Source of the DNA: Phreatobacter sp.
GTDB taxonomy: Bacteria; Pseudomonadota; Alphaproteobacteria; Rhizobiales; Phreatobacteraceae
Direction: 5' to 3'
Assembly (NCBI RefSeq): GCF_027532945.1
Contig: NZ_JAPZTZ010000010.1
Location: 1-64,000, forward strand
Length of the DNA stretch: 64,000 nucleotides
The notes under the pieces: generated by a model
Told to the model about the DNA's origin: nothing
Databases searched by the model: none
The model's input: the letters and a program-made list of their open reading frames with translations, nothing else
Shown here: in pieces, positions 33,377 through 43,903 of the stretch
Layout: the number at the start of each line of letters is the position of its first letter
Numbering within the stretch: the stretch's first letter is position 1
Translations under genes and position numbers: made by a program

Positions 33377-35392
33377 GTGAGCATGGACGGCACCAGGACC
33401 TGGGACATCGGCACCGACATCGGCGGCACGTTTACCGACATCATCGCCGTTCATGCGGGAGGCGCGGACACCCGCATCGCCAAGGTGCCCTCGCGGCCCG
33501 ATGCTCCCGTCACCGCCATGATGGAGGCGCTGGCAGCGGTCGGGCTCGGGCCGGGCGACGTGCGCCGCTTCGTCCACGGCACGACGCGGGTCACCAACGC
33601 CCTGGTCGAGGAGCGCCTGCCGAAAGTGGCGCTGGTGGCCACCGCCGGCTTCGAGGACGTGCTGGAGATCGCCCGCTACCGACGGCAGGACCTCTACCGG
33701 CTGGATGTGCGCCCGAAAGCGCCGCCGCTGGTGCCGCCGGACTTGTGCTTCGGCATCGCCGAGCGGATGGACGCCAAGGGCGAGGTGCTGGAACCGCTCG
33801 CCGATTCCGAGATCGACCGGCTGATCGCTTGGCTGACCGCCAATAGCGTGGAGAGCGTCGCGGTCTGCCTGCTCCATTCCTATGCCAATCCGGCCCATGA
33901 GAAGCGGCTCGCCGAGCGCCTCGCCGGCGTCGTGCCGCATCTGTGCCTGTCCCATGAGATCAATCCGGAGGCGCGGGAATATGAGCGCGCCTCGACCACG
34001 GCCTTCAATGCGGCGGCCATGCCCATCGCGGTCACCTACCTGACCGAACTCGAGCTGAGGCTGCCCATCGGCGCGGGCCTGCAGGTCTTCCACTCGGCGG
34101 GGGCCATGGTCCCGGTGCCGGCGGTGAAGCGGCGGCCGCTAGTCATGGCCATGTCGGGCCCGGCCGCGGGTGTCGCCGCCTCTGTGCGGATCGCCCGCGA
34201 CCTCGGCCTGCCGCGGGTGCTGACCTTCGACATGGGCGGCACGACCACCGATGTCTGCCTCATCGTCGATGGTGCCGCCGAGATGACGGACACACGGATG
34301 ATGGGCGGCCGGCCGCTGCGCCAGCCCATGCTCGCCGTCCATTCCATTGGTGCAGGCGGCGGATCTCTGGTGGACCTCGGGCCCGGTGGCCTCGCCGTGG
34401 GGCCGAAGAGCGCCGGTGCGGTGCCGGGGCCTGCCTGCTACGGCCGGAGCGGCACCCGCGCCACCATCACCGACGCCAATGCGGTCCTCGGTTATCTCGA
34501 TCCCGAGGCCGTGCTTGGCGATACGATCCGCATCGATGTGGAGGCGGCCCGCGCCGCGCTCGCGCCCGTCGCCACCGCCCTTCGCCTCTCCATCGAGGCG
34601 ACGGCCCTCGGCATCGTCAAGGTCGCCAACGCCACCATGGCGCGGGCGCTCAACCGGGTCACGGTGGAGCGTGGCATCGATGGGCGCGACTGCACGCTGC
34701 TAGCCTTCGGCGGCGGCGGTCCGATGCACGCGACGGGCCTTGCCGATCTCTACGGCCTGAAAGAGATCGTCGTGCCGGCTGCTTCCAGCGCCTTCTCGGC
34801 GCTCGGCTGCCTCACCGCCGACCTGTCCTTCCTCCAGCAGCGCACCCTGCGACTGGCGTTGAATGACCTCACCGCCGAGGCTTTTGGCGCGCGCGTTGCC
34901 GAGATGGTGGCAGAGGCCGAGGCGCCGCTCCTTGCCGGCGGCGTCGCCCCTGATGACATCGCCGTCGAGCATGTCGCGCTGATGCGCTATGCGGCGCAGA
35001 GCGAGGCCATCCCCCTCGGCTTCGCCATGCCGCTTGATCCGGCCCGGCTGGAGGCCGCCTTCCACGCCCGCCACCGCGAGCTCTTCGGCTATGCAACGGG
35101 CGAGCCGGTGGTGATCGAGGCGCTGCGGATCAAGGCGACGCGGCCCTCGTCCCTCGCCGTGCTCAGCCCTGATGTCGGCCGGCCGGCTGTGGCGGCGCGG
35201 AGCCGGGACTGCATTTTTGGTGCAGATGGCCCGGTCGCGACGCGCATCCTGCCGCGCGAGACGCTGGTCCTGGAGGTCGATGGCCCCGCGATCATCGAGG
35301 ACGCCTGGTCCACGGTGGTCGTGCCGCCAGGCTGGCGTGTGCGTCCCGATGCCGGCGGCAATCTCGTCCTCACCCGGAGCGCCGCAGCATGA
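33377..35392 (+). CDS. hyuA: Hydantoinase/oxoprolinase subunit A (HyuA family)
   Basis: 671 residues, with the actin/Hsp70-like ATP-binding motifs [13 protein letters not shown] near the start and [16 protein letters not shown] near residue 285. [16 protein letters not shown] and the C-terminal [16 protein letters not shown] are typical of N-methylhydantoinase and acetone carboxylase relatives. It uses ATP to open lactam or hydantoin rings with HyuB. The frame begins GTG AGC ATG; ATG 33383 may be the true start. It overlaps hyuB by 4 bases (ATGA), so the subunits are coupled. The substrate (5-oxoproline, hydantoin or other lactam) is not fixed by sequence. Confidence 0.88.
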   Translation: MSMDGTRTWDIGTDIGGTFTDIIAVHAGGADTRIAKVPSRPDAPVTAMMEALAAVGLGPGDVRRFVHGTTRVTNALVEERLPKVALVATAGFEDVLEIARYRRQDLYRLDVRPKAPPLVPPDLCFGIAERMDAKGEVLEPLADSEIDRLIAWLTANSVESVAVCLLHSYANPAHEKRLAERLAGVVPHLCLSHEINPEAREYERASTTAFNAAAMPIAVTYLTELELRLPIGAGLQVFHSAGAMVPVPAVKRRPLVMAMSGPAAGVAASVRIARDLGLPRVLTFDMGGTTTDVCLIVDGAAEMTDTRMMGGRPLRQPMLAVHSIGAGGGSLVDLGPGGLAVGPKSAGAVPGPACYGRSGTRATITDANAVLGYLDPEAVLGDTIRIDVEAARAALAPVATALRLSIEATALGIVKVANATMARALNRVTVERGIDGRDCTLLAFGGGGPMHATGLADLYGLKEIVVPAASSAFSALGCLTADLSFLQQRTLRLALNDLTAEAFGARVAEMVAEAEAPLLAGGVAPDDIAVEHVALMRYAAQSEAIPLGFAMPLDPARLEAAFHARHRELFGYATGEPVVIEALRIKATRPSSLAVLSPDVGRPAVAARSRDCIFGADGPVATRILPRETLVLEVDGPAIIEDAWSTVVVPPGWRVRPDAGGNLVLTRSAAA

Positions 35393-36975
35393 CCCCGCTC
35401 GATCCCTTCGTCGTCGAGGTCATCCGCCATGGGCTCTCCGCCGCGGCGGAGGAAATGAGCCTTGTCATGACGCGCTCGGCGCGCTCGCCGCTGCTGCGCG
35501 AGGCCGGCGACCTCTCCTCCGCCATCACCGATGCCGAGGGCGGCCTTGTCGGCCAGGGCAAGGACATCCCGATCCATTTGGGCGCCATGGCCTACACCGT
35601 GCGCGAGCTGCTGAAGGTGCGGTCTGCGGCGGGCCTGAGGGACGGCGACGCCATCATCTACAATGTCGGGGCGCTCGGGGGTAACCACCTCAACGACGTC
35701 AAGATCGCCCGGCCGGTCTTCGTCGATGGGCGCCTCGTTGCCTTCGCGCTGAGCCTCGCCCATTGGCCCGATGTCGGCGGCACCTGGCCGGGCAGCTATC
35801 TCGCCGATGCCTTCGACACGTTCCAGGAGGCGATGCGCATTCCGCCGCTGACCATCGCGACGGCCAAGGGCATCGAGCGAGGGGTGCTCGACCTCATCCT
35901 CGCCAATGTGCGCGATCCCGTCTCCTGCGAGGGCGACCTGATGGCCCAGCTTGCCGCGACGCAGGCGGCCGAGCGGCGCATCCGCGACCTCTGCGCGGCC
36001 CATGGCACGGATGTCTTCATCGCCGCCATGGGGCGGCTCCACGACCTGTCGGAAGCGGAGATGCGGGCGGCCATCGCCGACCTGCCGGACGGCACCTATG
36101 AGGGCGAGGATTTCCTCGACGATGGCGGGCCGGACGGCGCGCCCGCCCGCATCCATGTGCGCATCACCATTTCAGGCGACGAGGCGACCTTCGACCTCTC
36201 GGGCTCGGCCGACCGCGTAGCCAATTTCTGCAACACCACGCCCTTCATCGCTCGCTCGGCGGTCGCCTATGCCGCGCGCATCATGAGCGGACGCGACATG
36301 CAGCAGAATGCCGGGGCGCTGCGCCCGCTGACCATCATCACCCGTCCCGGCTCGATCCTGGAGCCGGGCTGGAACGCGGCGGTGGCGGCCGGCAACCACG
36401 AGACCTCCATGCGCGTGGTCGATGCCGTCATCCGCGCCATGGAAGGCGTCATCCCCGATCGGCTCACCGCCGGGGGACCTGCGACCTCCGGCCTCCTCGC
36501 CTTCGCCGAGCCGCTCGCCGATGGCGGCTGGCGGATGCTCTACGAGGTCCATGGCGGCGGGGAGGGGGCGCGCCACGACCGCGACGGCTGCCCGGCGACG
36601 CGCGTCCACCTCGCCAACACCTCCAACACGCCGGCCGAGATGATCGAGGCGAACTATGCCATCCGCGTCGAGCGGCAGGCGATCCGCCGCGGCTCCGGCG
36701 GGGCCGGCCGCCATCGCGGCGGGGATGGCGTCATTCGCGCCTATCGGGTGCTCGCCCCGAGCCTCTGGCTCACCACCTGCGTCGAGCGCACGGTCATGCC
36801 GCCCTATGGACTGATGGGCGGCGAGCCCGGCGCGCCCTATCGCATCACGCTGACGCGGGACGGCGCGAGCGAGGTGCTTCCCGGCAAGGCCAACCTGCTG
36901 CTGCGCGCCGGCGACCTCGTGACGCTGGAGGGCTGCGGCGGCGGTGGCTTTGGCGTGCCCGCGACGGGCTTGTGA
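35389..36975 (+). CDS. hyuB: Hydantoinase/oxoprolinase subunit B (HyuB family)
   Basis: 528 residues. DPFVVEVIRHGLSAAAEEMSLVMTRSARSPLLREAGDLSSAI is the typical N-terminus; GKDIPIHLGAM, NVGALGGNHLNDVKIARPVF and GAGRHRGGDGV are further family motifs. It forms the catalytic core with HyuA for ATP-driven cleavage of cyclic amides. It begins within the hyuA stop. A flavoprotein gene follows 80 bases later on the same strand and could act in the same pathway. Confidence 0.88.
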   Translation: MTPLDPFVVEVIRHGLSAAAEEMSLVMTRSARSPLLREAGDLSSAITDAEGGLVGQGKDIPIHLGAMAYTVRELLKVRSAAGLRDGDAIIYNVGALGGNHLNDVKIARPVFVDGRLVAFALSLAHWPDVGGTWPGSYLADAFDTFQEAMRIPPLTIATAKGIERGVLDLILANVRDPVSCEGDLMAQLAATQAAERRIRDLCAAHGTDVFIAAMGRLHDLSEAEMRAAIADLPDGTYEGEDFLDDGGPDGAPARIHVRITISGDEATFDLSGSADRVANFCNTTPFIARSAVAYAARIMSGRDMQQNAGALRPLTIITRPGSILEPGWNAAVAAGNHETSMRVVDAVIRAMEGVIPDRLTAGGPATSGLLAFAEPLADGGWRMLYEVHGGGEGARHDRDGCPATRVHLANTSNTPAEMIEANYAIRVERQAIRRGSGGAGRHRGGDGVIRAYRVLAPSLWLTTCVERTVMPPYGLMGGEPGAPYRITLTRDGASEVLPGKANLLLRAGDLVTLEGCGGGGFGVPATGL

Positions 36976-37055
36976 GCCATGCGCGGGCGTCGCACTGTCG
37001 GGCCCGCATCTTGCCTTGAACCGGCCGTTCCCTCGCGTTGCGACCCGAGACCCTG

Positions 37056-38492
37056 ATGACAGACGCCACAGCCGCCCTCGCCACCCGCATCCGCGACGAT
37101 CTCGACCGGATCGCCCATCCCCGCGCCAGCTGGCTGACGCCGCGGCGGGCACCGGATGGCTCTGCGGCGCTCGACGTGCTCGTCGTCGGGGCAGGGCAGT
37201 CCGGCGTCGTCACCGCCTTCGGCCTGAAGCGTGCCAAGGTCGACAATGTGCTGGTGATCGACAAGGCGCCGCGCGGCGAGGAAGGACCCTGGGTCACCTA
37301 TGCGCGGATGAAAACGCTGCGCAGTCCGAAGGATTTCACCGGGCCGGACCTCGACATTCCGAGCCTCACCTACCAGTCCTGGCACGAGGCGCGCTATGGC
37401 GCCGACCACTGGCGCGCCCTCGACCTCATCACCCGCGAGGACTGGAACGCCTATCTGCTGTTCGTGCGCGCTGTGACGGGCGTCACGGTGGACAACGACA
37501 CCGAGCTCCTGTCGCTGGAGGATGCCGGCGGCCTGATCGCCGCGCGGGTGCGGGGACCTGGAGGCGAGCGGGTCATCCATGCCCGCAAGGTCGTGCTGGC
37601 GACGGGGCAGGAATCCACGGGGCGCTGGTGGATGCCGGATTTCATCGAAGCCCTGCCGCAGCCGCTGCGCGCCCACACGGCCGATGCCATCGACTTCGCG
37701 GCGCTGAAGGGCAAGGTCGTGGCCGTGCTCGGCGCCGGCGCCTCGGCCCTCGACAATGCCGCCACCGCATTGGAGGCGGGGGCAGCGTCCGTGCATCTGT
37801 TCTGCCGGCGGCTGGAGCCGCAGGTCATCCAGCCTTATCGCTGGATCACCTTCCGCGGCTTCATGAAACATCTCGCTGATCTCGACGATGAATGGCGCTG
37901 GCGCTTCATGGCCCGCGTTCTCGGGCTCCGCGAGGGGTTCCCGCAGGCGACCTATGACCGCTGCGCGTCGCATCGGAATTTCGTGCTGCATACCGGCGCG
38001 CCCTGGACCCATGCGCGGGCGGAGGGCGGCCGTGCCGTGGTGACGACGCCGCAGGGCGAGTTCGCCGCCGATTTCCTCATTTCCGGCACCGGCATCGCCA
38101 TGGATTTCTCGGCGAAGCCGGAGCTTTCCGCCTTCCACGACAACATCCTCACCTGGGCCGATCGCTATGCGCCGCCGGAGGATGAGCGCAACGACCGGCT
38201 CGGCGCCTTCCCCTATCTGTCGCCGGACTACCAGTTCATGGAGAAAGTGCCGGGCAAGACGCCCTGGATCGCCCATGTGCACCTGTTCTCCATCGCCTCG
38301 ACGATGAGCTTCGGGCCGTCCGGCTCGTCCATCAACGCCATGACGACGGCCGTGCCGCGGCTGGTCGATGGTATCACCAAGGGGCTGTTTGCAGCGGACG
38401 TGGAGGCGAACTGGCAGGCCTTCCTCGCCTATGACGTGGTCCAGGCGAATGTGCGCGAGACGGTGCAGGGGCTGGGGCAGGCGGCGGAGTAG
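37056..38492 (+). CDS. FAD/NAD(P)-dependent oxidoreductase (flavin monooxygenase-like)
   Basis: 478 residues with two dinucleotide-binding folds. DVLVVGAGQSGVVTAFGLKR (about 48-67) binds FAD, and KVVAVLGAGASALDNAATALE (about 222-242) binds NAD(P). ATGQESTGRW sits between them. It resembles class B flavin monooxygenases or pyridine-nucleotide oxidoreductases but lacks a clear Baeyer-Villiger fingerprint, so the reaction is open. The ATG 37056 start is preferred to a TTG at 37038. It follows hyuB by 80 bases and converges on the ABC ATPase gene, so it is probably part of the same catabolic unit. Confidence 0.8.
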   Translation: MTDATAALATRIRDDLDRIAHPRASWLTPRRAPDGSAALDVLVVGAGQSGVVTAFGLKRAKVDNVLVIDKAPRGEEGPWVTYARMKTLRSPKDFTGPDLDIPSLTYQSWHEARYGADHWRALDLITREDWNAYLLFVRAVTGVTVDNDTELLSLEDAGGLIAARVRGPGGERVIHARKVVLATGQESTGRWWMPDFIEALPQPLRAHTADAIDFAALKGKVVAVLGAGASALDNAATALEAGAASVHLFCRRLEPQVIQPYRWITFRGFMKHLADLDDEWRWRFMARVLGLREGFPQATYDRCASHRNFVLHTGAPWTHARAEGGRAVVTTPQGEFAADFLISGTGIAMDFSAKPELSAFHDNILTWADRYAPPEDERNDRLGAFPYLSPDYQFMEKVPGKTPWIAHVHLFSIASTMSFGPSGSSINAMTTAVPRLVDGITKGLFAADVEANWQAFLAYDVVQANVRETVQGLGQAAE

Positions 38493-38537
38493 AGGGTATC
38501 GGGTCGGCCGGACTGACGGTTGCGATGGCGCCGTCCC

Positions 38538-40214
38538 TCACACCGCCGTCGCCAGGGCCTTCTGACGGGCCAGCGCCGCTTCCGGATCAAAATGCGGGAT
38601 GGCGGCGATGAGCTCGCGCGCATAGTCCGAAGACGGCGCTGTGAAGAGCGGCCCGCTCGGGCCTTCCTCGACGATCCGGCCCTTCTGCAGCACGATGGTG
38701 CGCTCGCACATCATGCGCACGACGTTGAGGTCGTGGCTGACGAAGAGATAGGCGAGGCCCGTCTCGCGCCTGAGGCGGTCGAGCAGGTGGAGGATCACCG
38801 CCTGGACCGACACGTCGAGCGCTGCCGTCGGCTCGTCGAGAACGAGTAGCCGGGGTTTCGCGGCAATCGCGCGGGCAATGCCGACGCGCGCCTTCTGGCC
38901 GCCCGAGAGCTGGTGGGGGAAGCGGTCGAGGAACTCCTCCGGCAGGCCGACGCGGCGGGCGCAATCCTCGACCTGCCGGCGCAGCTCGCGGCCATCCTGC
39001 ACGCCGCCGAGCAGGCGCAGCGGGTCGGCGATGGCGTCGAAGGCGGAGAAGCGCGGATTGAGGCTGTCGCCATGGTCCTGGAAGACGATCTGGATGTCCC
39101 GGCGAAAGCGCGAGCGGTAGAAATCGCGCGAGGGAATGCCGCCGATATCCTCGCCGTCGAAGGTGATCGTGCCTTCCGAGGCGTCGATCAGCCGGCAGAC
39201 GATGCGCGACAGCGTGCTTTTTCCCGAGCCGGATTCCCCGACGAGGCCGAGGCTCTCCCCGGGCGCAAGGCTGAAGGAGACGTCGTCGACGCCGCGGAAG
39301 CCGTTGTCGAAGACCTTCACGCAGTTGCGCACCGCGAGCAGCGGCTCGGAGCCCGGACGCGGTGCGATGCGGGCGGGTGCGGGCGGGGCCGCCTCGCGGT
39401 CGACGACGAGGCTCTCGACCGTGGAATGGCGGGTGGGGGAGGCCGCCACCAGCCGGCGGGTATAGGGATGGGTCGGTGCGCCGAAGAGCGTGGCGGGCAC
39501 CGCCTCTTCGACCACCAGACCCTTTTCCATCACCGCGACGCGCTGGCAGTATTGCGCCGCGAGGCCGAGATCGTGGGTGATGAGGATCATCGCCATGCCG
39601 CGCCGCGCTGTGATCTCGGCGAGCAGGTCCATCACCGTCTTTTGCGTCGTCACGTCGAGGCCGGTGGTCGGCTCGTCGGCGATGAGCAGGGTCGGCTCGC
39701 AGGCGATCGCCATGGCGATCATGACGCGCTGGCACATGCCGCCGGAGAGCTCGTGCGGATAGGCGTCGAGCCGCGCCTCCGGATCGCGGATCATCACCGC
39801 CTCGAGCAGCTTCAGCGCGCGGGCGCGGGCTTCCTTGGCCGAGAGGGATTCGTGGGCGCGCAGCACGTCGGCGATCTGCAGGCCAACCGTGCGGATCGGG
39901 TTCAGCGCCGCCCGCGGGTTCTGGAAGATCATCGACATGGCGGCGCCGCGCAGCGGCTGGAGCATCCCCCGCGAGGCGTTGGTGATGTCCTGGCCGCGGA
40001 AGGTGATGCGCCCACCGGTGATCTTCCCCGCGCGGTCGAGGAGCTGCATCACCGAGAAGGCGGTGACGGACTTGCCAGACCCGCTCTCCCCGACGATGCC
40101 CAGCCTTTCGCCGGCGGAGAGCGACAGCGACACGCCCTTGATCGCCTCCACTGGTCCATTCCGGGTGGAGAAGGTGACCTTGAGGTCCTCGATGGTGAGG
40201 AGCGGGGCGGTCAT
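38538..40214 (-). CDS. Fused double ATPase of a dipeptide/oligopeptide ABC importer
   Basis: 558 residues joining two ATPase domains, DppD-like and DppF-like. Each has a Walker A (GESGSGKS), an ABC signature (LSGGMCQRV in the first, LSGGQKARV in the second) and a Walker B (LLIADEPTTGLDV, LLVLDEPTAALDV). The first domain ends with the oligopeptide-type APTHPYTRRLVAASP, the second carries the equivalent PSSDYARELIAAIP. It powers uptake through the permeases encoded upstream; its ATG overlaps the permease stop. Only one protein is needed because the two ATPases are fused, as in several alphaproteobacteria. Confidence 0.92.
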   Translation of the reverse strand: MTAPLLTIEDLKVTFSTRNGPVEAIKGVSLSLSAGERLGIVGESGSGKSVTAFSVMQLLDRAGKITGGRITFRGQDITNASRGMLQPLRGAAMSMIFQNPRAALNPIRTVGLQIADVLRAHESLSAKEARARALKLLEAVMIRDPEARLDAYPHELSGGMCQRVMIAMAIACEPTLLIADEPTTGLDVTTQKTVMDLLAEITARRGMAMILITHDLGLAAQYCQRVAVMEKGLVVEEAVPATLFGAPTHPYTRRLVAASPTRHSTVESLVVDREAAPPAPARIAPRPGSEPLLAVRNCVKVFDNGFRGVDDVSFSLAPGESLGLVGESGSGKSTLSRIVCRLIDASEGTITFDGEDIGGIPSRDFYRSRFRRDIQIVFQDHGDSLNPRFSAFDAIADPLRLLGGVQDGRELRRQVEDCARRVGLPEEFLDRFPHQLSGGQKARVGIARAIAAKPRLLVLDEPTAALDVSVQAVILHLLDRLRRETGLAYLFVSHDLNVVRMMCERTIVLQKGRIVEEGPSGPLFTAPSSDYARELIAAIPHFDPEAALARQKALATAV

Positions 40215-41056
40215 GTGCGCATCCGCGGGTCGAGAATGTCGCGCAACCCGTCTCCCAGCAGGTTGAAGCAGAGCACGGCGGTCATCAGCGCCGCGCCGGG
40301 GAAGACGACGAGCCACCATTTGCCTGTCGTGATGAAGCGCGCGCCCTCGGCGACCATGATGCCCCATTCCGGGGTCGGTGGCTTCACGCCAAGGCCGAGG
40401 AAAGACAGGCCGGCGGCATTGAGGATGGCCCAGCCGAGGTTGAGCGAGATCTGCACCGCCATGGCCGGCAGCACGTTGGGCAGCAGGAACAGCATGACCA
40501 CGCGCACGTGGCTGTTGCCGGAGGCGCGCGCCGCTTCCACCCAGCCGGAATTGCGCCGGACATTCACCTCGGCGCGGGCGAAGCGGATGTAGAATGGCAG
40601 GTTGATGATGGCGGTGGCGTAGATGATGTTCTCGACGCGGTTGCCGAGTGCCGCAACCATGGCCATGGCGAGCACGAAGAGCGGGAAGGCCATCAGCACG
40701 TCGACGAAGCGGCCGACCCAGCGGTCGAGCCGTCCGCCGGTATAGCCGCAGAAGGCGCCGATCATCGCGCCGAGTGCGAAGGAGAGGGAGACGGCGGAGG
40801 CGGCGATCGCAAGGTCGAGGCGGGTGGCGGCGATGACGCGCGAGAACACATCGCGGCCGAGCTGGTCGGTGCCGAACCAGTGGGCGGCCGAGGGCGGCAT
40901 CAGGGCGTTCGGCACGTTGGAAGCGGTCGGGTCGTAGGGCACGATCCACGGACCGACAATCGCCAGCGTGATCAGGACCAAGGCCCCGAAGCTGGCGACC
41001 ATGGTCACGGGATTGCCGCGCAGGACCCAGCCGGTATGGCGCAGGACGGCGATCAT
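40211..41056 (-). CDS. ABC importer permease, DppC-like
   Basis: 281 residues with about six helices. HWFGTDQLGRDVFSRVIAATR is the DppC-type N-terminal block before the second helix and EAARASGNSHVRVVMLFLLPN is the EAA coupling loop that docks on the ATPase. The ATG at 41056 overlaps the stop of the other permease by 4 bases, and its own stop overlaps the ATPase start, so these three are one operon. Confidence 0.92.
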   Translation of the reverse strand: MIAVLRHTGWVLRGNPVTMVASFGALVLITLAIVGPWIVPYDPTASNVPNALMPPSAAHWFGTDQLGRDVFSRVIAATRLDLAIAASAVSLSFALGAMIGAFCGYTGGRLDRWVGRFVDVLMAFPLFVLAMAMVAALGNRVENIIYATAIINLPFYIRFARAEVNVRRNSGWVEAARASGNSHVRVVMLFLLPNVLPAMAVQISLNLGWAILNAAGLSFLGLGVKPPTPEWGIMVAEGARFITTGKWWLVVFPGAALMTAVLCFNLLGDGLRDILDPRMRT

Positions 41057-42084
41057 TCGATGGATATCCGGGGGTCAGCGAGACCGTAGAGCACGTCGAC
41101 GGTCAGGTTCACCATCACGAAGATGGTCGCCATCAGGAGAACGAAGCCCTGGACGGGCGCGTAGTCGGAGGAGAGCAGGGCGTCGAGCGCGTAGGAGGCG
41201 ACGCCCGGCCAGGAGAAGACCTTTTCCACCAGCACGTTGGCGCCAAGCATCGTGGAAAAGACGATGCCCATGATGGTGAGCACCGGCAGCAGCGCGTTGC
41301 GCAGAGCATAGACCAGCACGACGCGGCGGCGTGACAGGCCGAGGGCCTCACCGGTGCGCACGAAGTCGCTGGTGAGCACCGCGAGCATGGAGGCGCGCGT
41401 CATGCGGGCGAGCGGGGCCAGCACGAACAGCGCCATCGTGCAGGCTGGCAGGATGAGTTGGCGCGCTGCCGAGCGCCAGGCGTCCCAATCCCCGGCGACG
41501 GCCGCGTCGATCAGGAGGAAGCCGGTGATGGTCGGCGGCTGACCCGCAAAAATGTCGATGCGGCCGGTCGGATCAGGGGCGATGCCCAGAATGTAATAGA
41601 AGGCGAAGATGAACAGCAGGCCGGACACGAAGGTCGGCACGCAGACGCCGAGCGTGCAGATCATCCGGACGATGTTGTCGATCAGCGAGTTCGGGCGCAG
41701 CGCCGCCAGAATGCCGAGCGGCAGTGCCAGTATCAGCGCCAGCATGAGCGCCACGAAGGTCAGTTCCAGCGACGCCGGCAGACGCGACACGAGGTCAGTG
41801 ACCACCGGCTGGCCGGTGGTCATGGATCGGCCGAGATTGCCGGTGCCGATATCGCGCAGATAGAGCAGCAATTGCTGAGGCACGGGCTTGTCGAGCCCCA
41901 TCTGCTGGCGGATCTGCTCGATCTCGGCCTGACCCGCATTGGGGCCGGAGGCGAAGAAGATCGCGGGATCGCCCGGCAGCACGCGCATCAGGAGGAAGGT
42001 GAAGATCACCACTCCGAACAGCGCCGGGAGGGACGAGACGACCCGTTTCCCGGCGCGCCGCGCGATGGAGACCGCAAGACCCAT
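41053..42084 (-). CDS. ABC importer permease, DppB-like
   Basis: 343 residues. FLLMRVLPGDPAIF is the DppB-type signature in the first helix and NLGRSMTTGQPV the following periplasmic loop; TGEALGLSRRRVVLVYALRNALLP is the EAA loop. It pairs with the DppC-like permease to form the channel. It begins 6 bases after the stop of the binding-protein gene. Confidence 0.92.
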   Translation of the reverse strand: MGLAVSIARRAGKRVVSSLPALFGVVIFTFLLMRVLPGDPAIFFASGPNAGQAEIEQIRQQMGLDKPVPQQLLLYLRDIGTGNLGRSMTTGQPVVTDLVSRLPASLELTFVALMLALILALPLGILAALRPNSLIDNIVRMICTLGVCVPTFVSGLLFIFAFYYILGIAPDPTGRIDIFAGQPPTITGFLLIDAAVAGDWDAWRSAARQLILPACTMALFVLAPLARMTRASMLAVLTSDFVRTGEALGLSRRRVVLVYALRNALLPVLTIMGIVFSTMLGANVLVEKVFSWPGVASYALDALLSSDYAPVQGFVLLMATIFVMVNLTVDVLYGLADPRISIE

Positions 42085-42090
42085 GGCTGA

Positions 42091-43704
42091 TCAGGCTCGC
42101 TTCATGTCGCGATAGTCGACCTGGCGGTGATAGCCGTAGACGTAGCCCTCGACATTCTTCGGCATCACGGCATCCTGGTTCGGCTGCCACAGCAGCAGGA
42201 CCGGAACCTCTTCGGCGAGGATGGAGATCATCTTCTTGCAGAGCTTCTCATACTCCGCGGCATTGATCTCAAAACGCGCCTTTTCGGCGAGCGCCACGAT
42301 CTCGGCATTGTCCCAGGACGAATAGTTCCAGCGCTGGTTTCCTGTGAAGAAGTTGCGGAAGAAGTAGTCGGTCGAGGGCAGCCAGGCGATCGAGGTCTCG
42401 GTGAAGAAGGGCAGCTTCTTCTCGGTGACCATCGTAGAGATCTGGGCGTCGGGCAGCTTCTGGATGTCGACGCGGATGTTGATCGCGGCGAGTGATTCCT
42501 TGATCAGGGCTGCCATGGGCTCGGCGATCGCGGCCGCGCCAACATTGAACGCGAAGGGCGTGTCAAGGCCGTTCGGGAAGCCGGCCTCGGCGAGCAGCTT
42601 CCTGGCGAGGGCAACGTCCTGCTTCAGCGGCATCGGCTGCGGGAAAATGCCGCTCGGCGGGGTGTCGGTCCAGTTGGCGCCGAACAGAGGCGCGCCGCGC
42701 TCGAACAGGGCGGCCTTGAAGATGTTGCCATAGGGCAGGGCGGCTGCCACGGCCTGACGCAGCTTCTTGTTGTTGAAGGGGGCGGCCTGAGTGTTGAACG
42801 CTATCATCGAGAAGGCGTTGAACTGGGGCGTCGAGATCACCTTGACGGTGCCGCGGCTGGCAAGCGTCGCGACGTCCGAGGCCGCGAGGTCGATGGAGAG
42901 GTCGGCGTCGCCCTTCTCGATCAGGCTGGCGCGCGTGGCGGCCTCCGGAATGGTCTGGCAGATGACACGGCGGAAGCCGGCCGGCTTGCCGTCGATGGAG
43001 CGGTTCCAGGCGTCGTTGCGGCGCAGGATCACCTGCTCACCGGGACGGAAGGACTCGAGGATGTAGGCGCCCGAGCCGGCCGTATTGGTCTTGGTCCATT
43101 CCTGGCCCCACGGATCGGCGGCGGTGGCATGGCTCTTCACCACCTTCGAATTGAAGATGATGCAGTAGAGCGTGCAGAGGTTCGGCAGCGCCAGGCGGTC
43201 GGGCTTATCGACCTTCGCCTCGACCGTGTACTGGTCGATGATCTTGAACTGCTCGGGCTTTGTCCACGATCCGGTCTGGATCTGGGCGGCGGCGAGCGAC
43301 CTGGCCGAGACGGCGCGGTCAAGCGACCATTTCACGTCCTCGGCGGTGACAGGCGTGCCGTCGTGGAACTTGGCGTCGCGGCGCAGGTGGAAGGTGAATG
43401 TCATGCCGTCGGCGGAGGTGACCACCTTCTCGGCGAGCTCGCCACGGATGTTGTCGGGATCGAAGACCCAGCCGGCCGGGGTCTGTTTCTTGCCGAAGGA
43501 AACCAGACGGTCATAGATGTTGACGCTGATGCCGAAGGCTTCGCGGGTCGAACCGGGCATGGTCGGGTCAAGCGTGTTGACCGCGTTGCCGGTGACCTGG
43601 CGCAAGGTTTCGGCGCGGGTCTGGGCGAAGGCCTCGCGGCCAAGATGCGGCACCGTGGCAAGGGCGGCGCCGCCCGCCAGGAGGTTACGACGGTCGAGTT
43701 TCAT
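42091..43704 (-). CDS. ABC importer substrate-binding protein, family 5 (peptide/nickel type)
   Basis: 537 residues. The leader MKLDRRNLLAGGAALATVP contains a twin-arginine motif (DRRNLL), so export by the Tat path is likely. The mature protein has the SBP_bac_5 pattern: KVVTSADGMTFTFHLRRDAKFHDGTPVTAEDVKWSLDRAV, FNNKKLRQAVAAAL and YEKLCKKMISILAEEVPVLLLW. It captures the substrate in the periplasm for the following permeases. ATG 43704 has GGAGA upstream; a longer frame upstream lacks the leader. The ligand is unknown; family 5 binds peptides, amides, opines or similar. Confidence 0.9.
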   Translation of the reverse strand: MKLDRRNLLAGGAALATVPHLGREAFAQTRAETLRQVTGNAVNTLDPTMPGSTREAFGISVNIYDRLVSFGKKQTPAGWVFDPDNIRGELAEKVVTSADGMTFTFHLRRDAKFHDGTPVTAEDVKWSLDRAVSARSLAAAQIQTGSWTKPEQFKIIDQYTVEAKVDKPDRLALPNLCTLYCIIFNSKVVKSHATAADPWGQEWTKTNTAGSGAYILESFRPGEQVILRRNDAWNRSIDGKPAGFRRVICQTIPEAATRASLIEKGDADLSIDLAASDVATLASRGTVKVISTPQFNAFSMIAFNTQAAPFNNKKLRQAVAAALPYGNIFKAALFERGAPLFGANWTDTPPSGIFPQPMPLKQDVALARKLLAEAGFPNGLDTPFAFNVGAAAIAEPMAALIKESLAAINIRVDIQKLPDAQISTMVTEKKLPFFTETSIAWLPSTDYFFRNFFTGNQRWNYSSWDNAEIVALAEKARFEINAAEYEKLCKKMISILAEEVPVLLLWQPNQDAVMPKNVEGYVYGYHRQVDYRDMKRA

Positions 43705-43903
43705 GACGCAGTCTCCGTTGACCAGCGGGCCCAAGCCCTTCGTGACGATGTTTGCAATCTCCGTACCAGCACGATCGTATCGCCCAGCGAAACGGTCGGC
43801 CGACGACATGCCCGTTCTTCCGCCGGCAGGCCCGGCGAAACGCTCATCCTTCCTGTGCGCCTGTCAGGCGCGCCATCAGTCTCTGCCCAAAGGCTGGGCA
43901 GCC

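Noticed and set aside
33158-34093. A long upstream extension of the ilvD frame
   Set aside because: It runs antisense to hyuA and has no homology; the ATG at 33157 begins the standard IlvD N-terminus.
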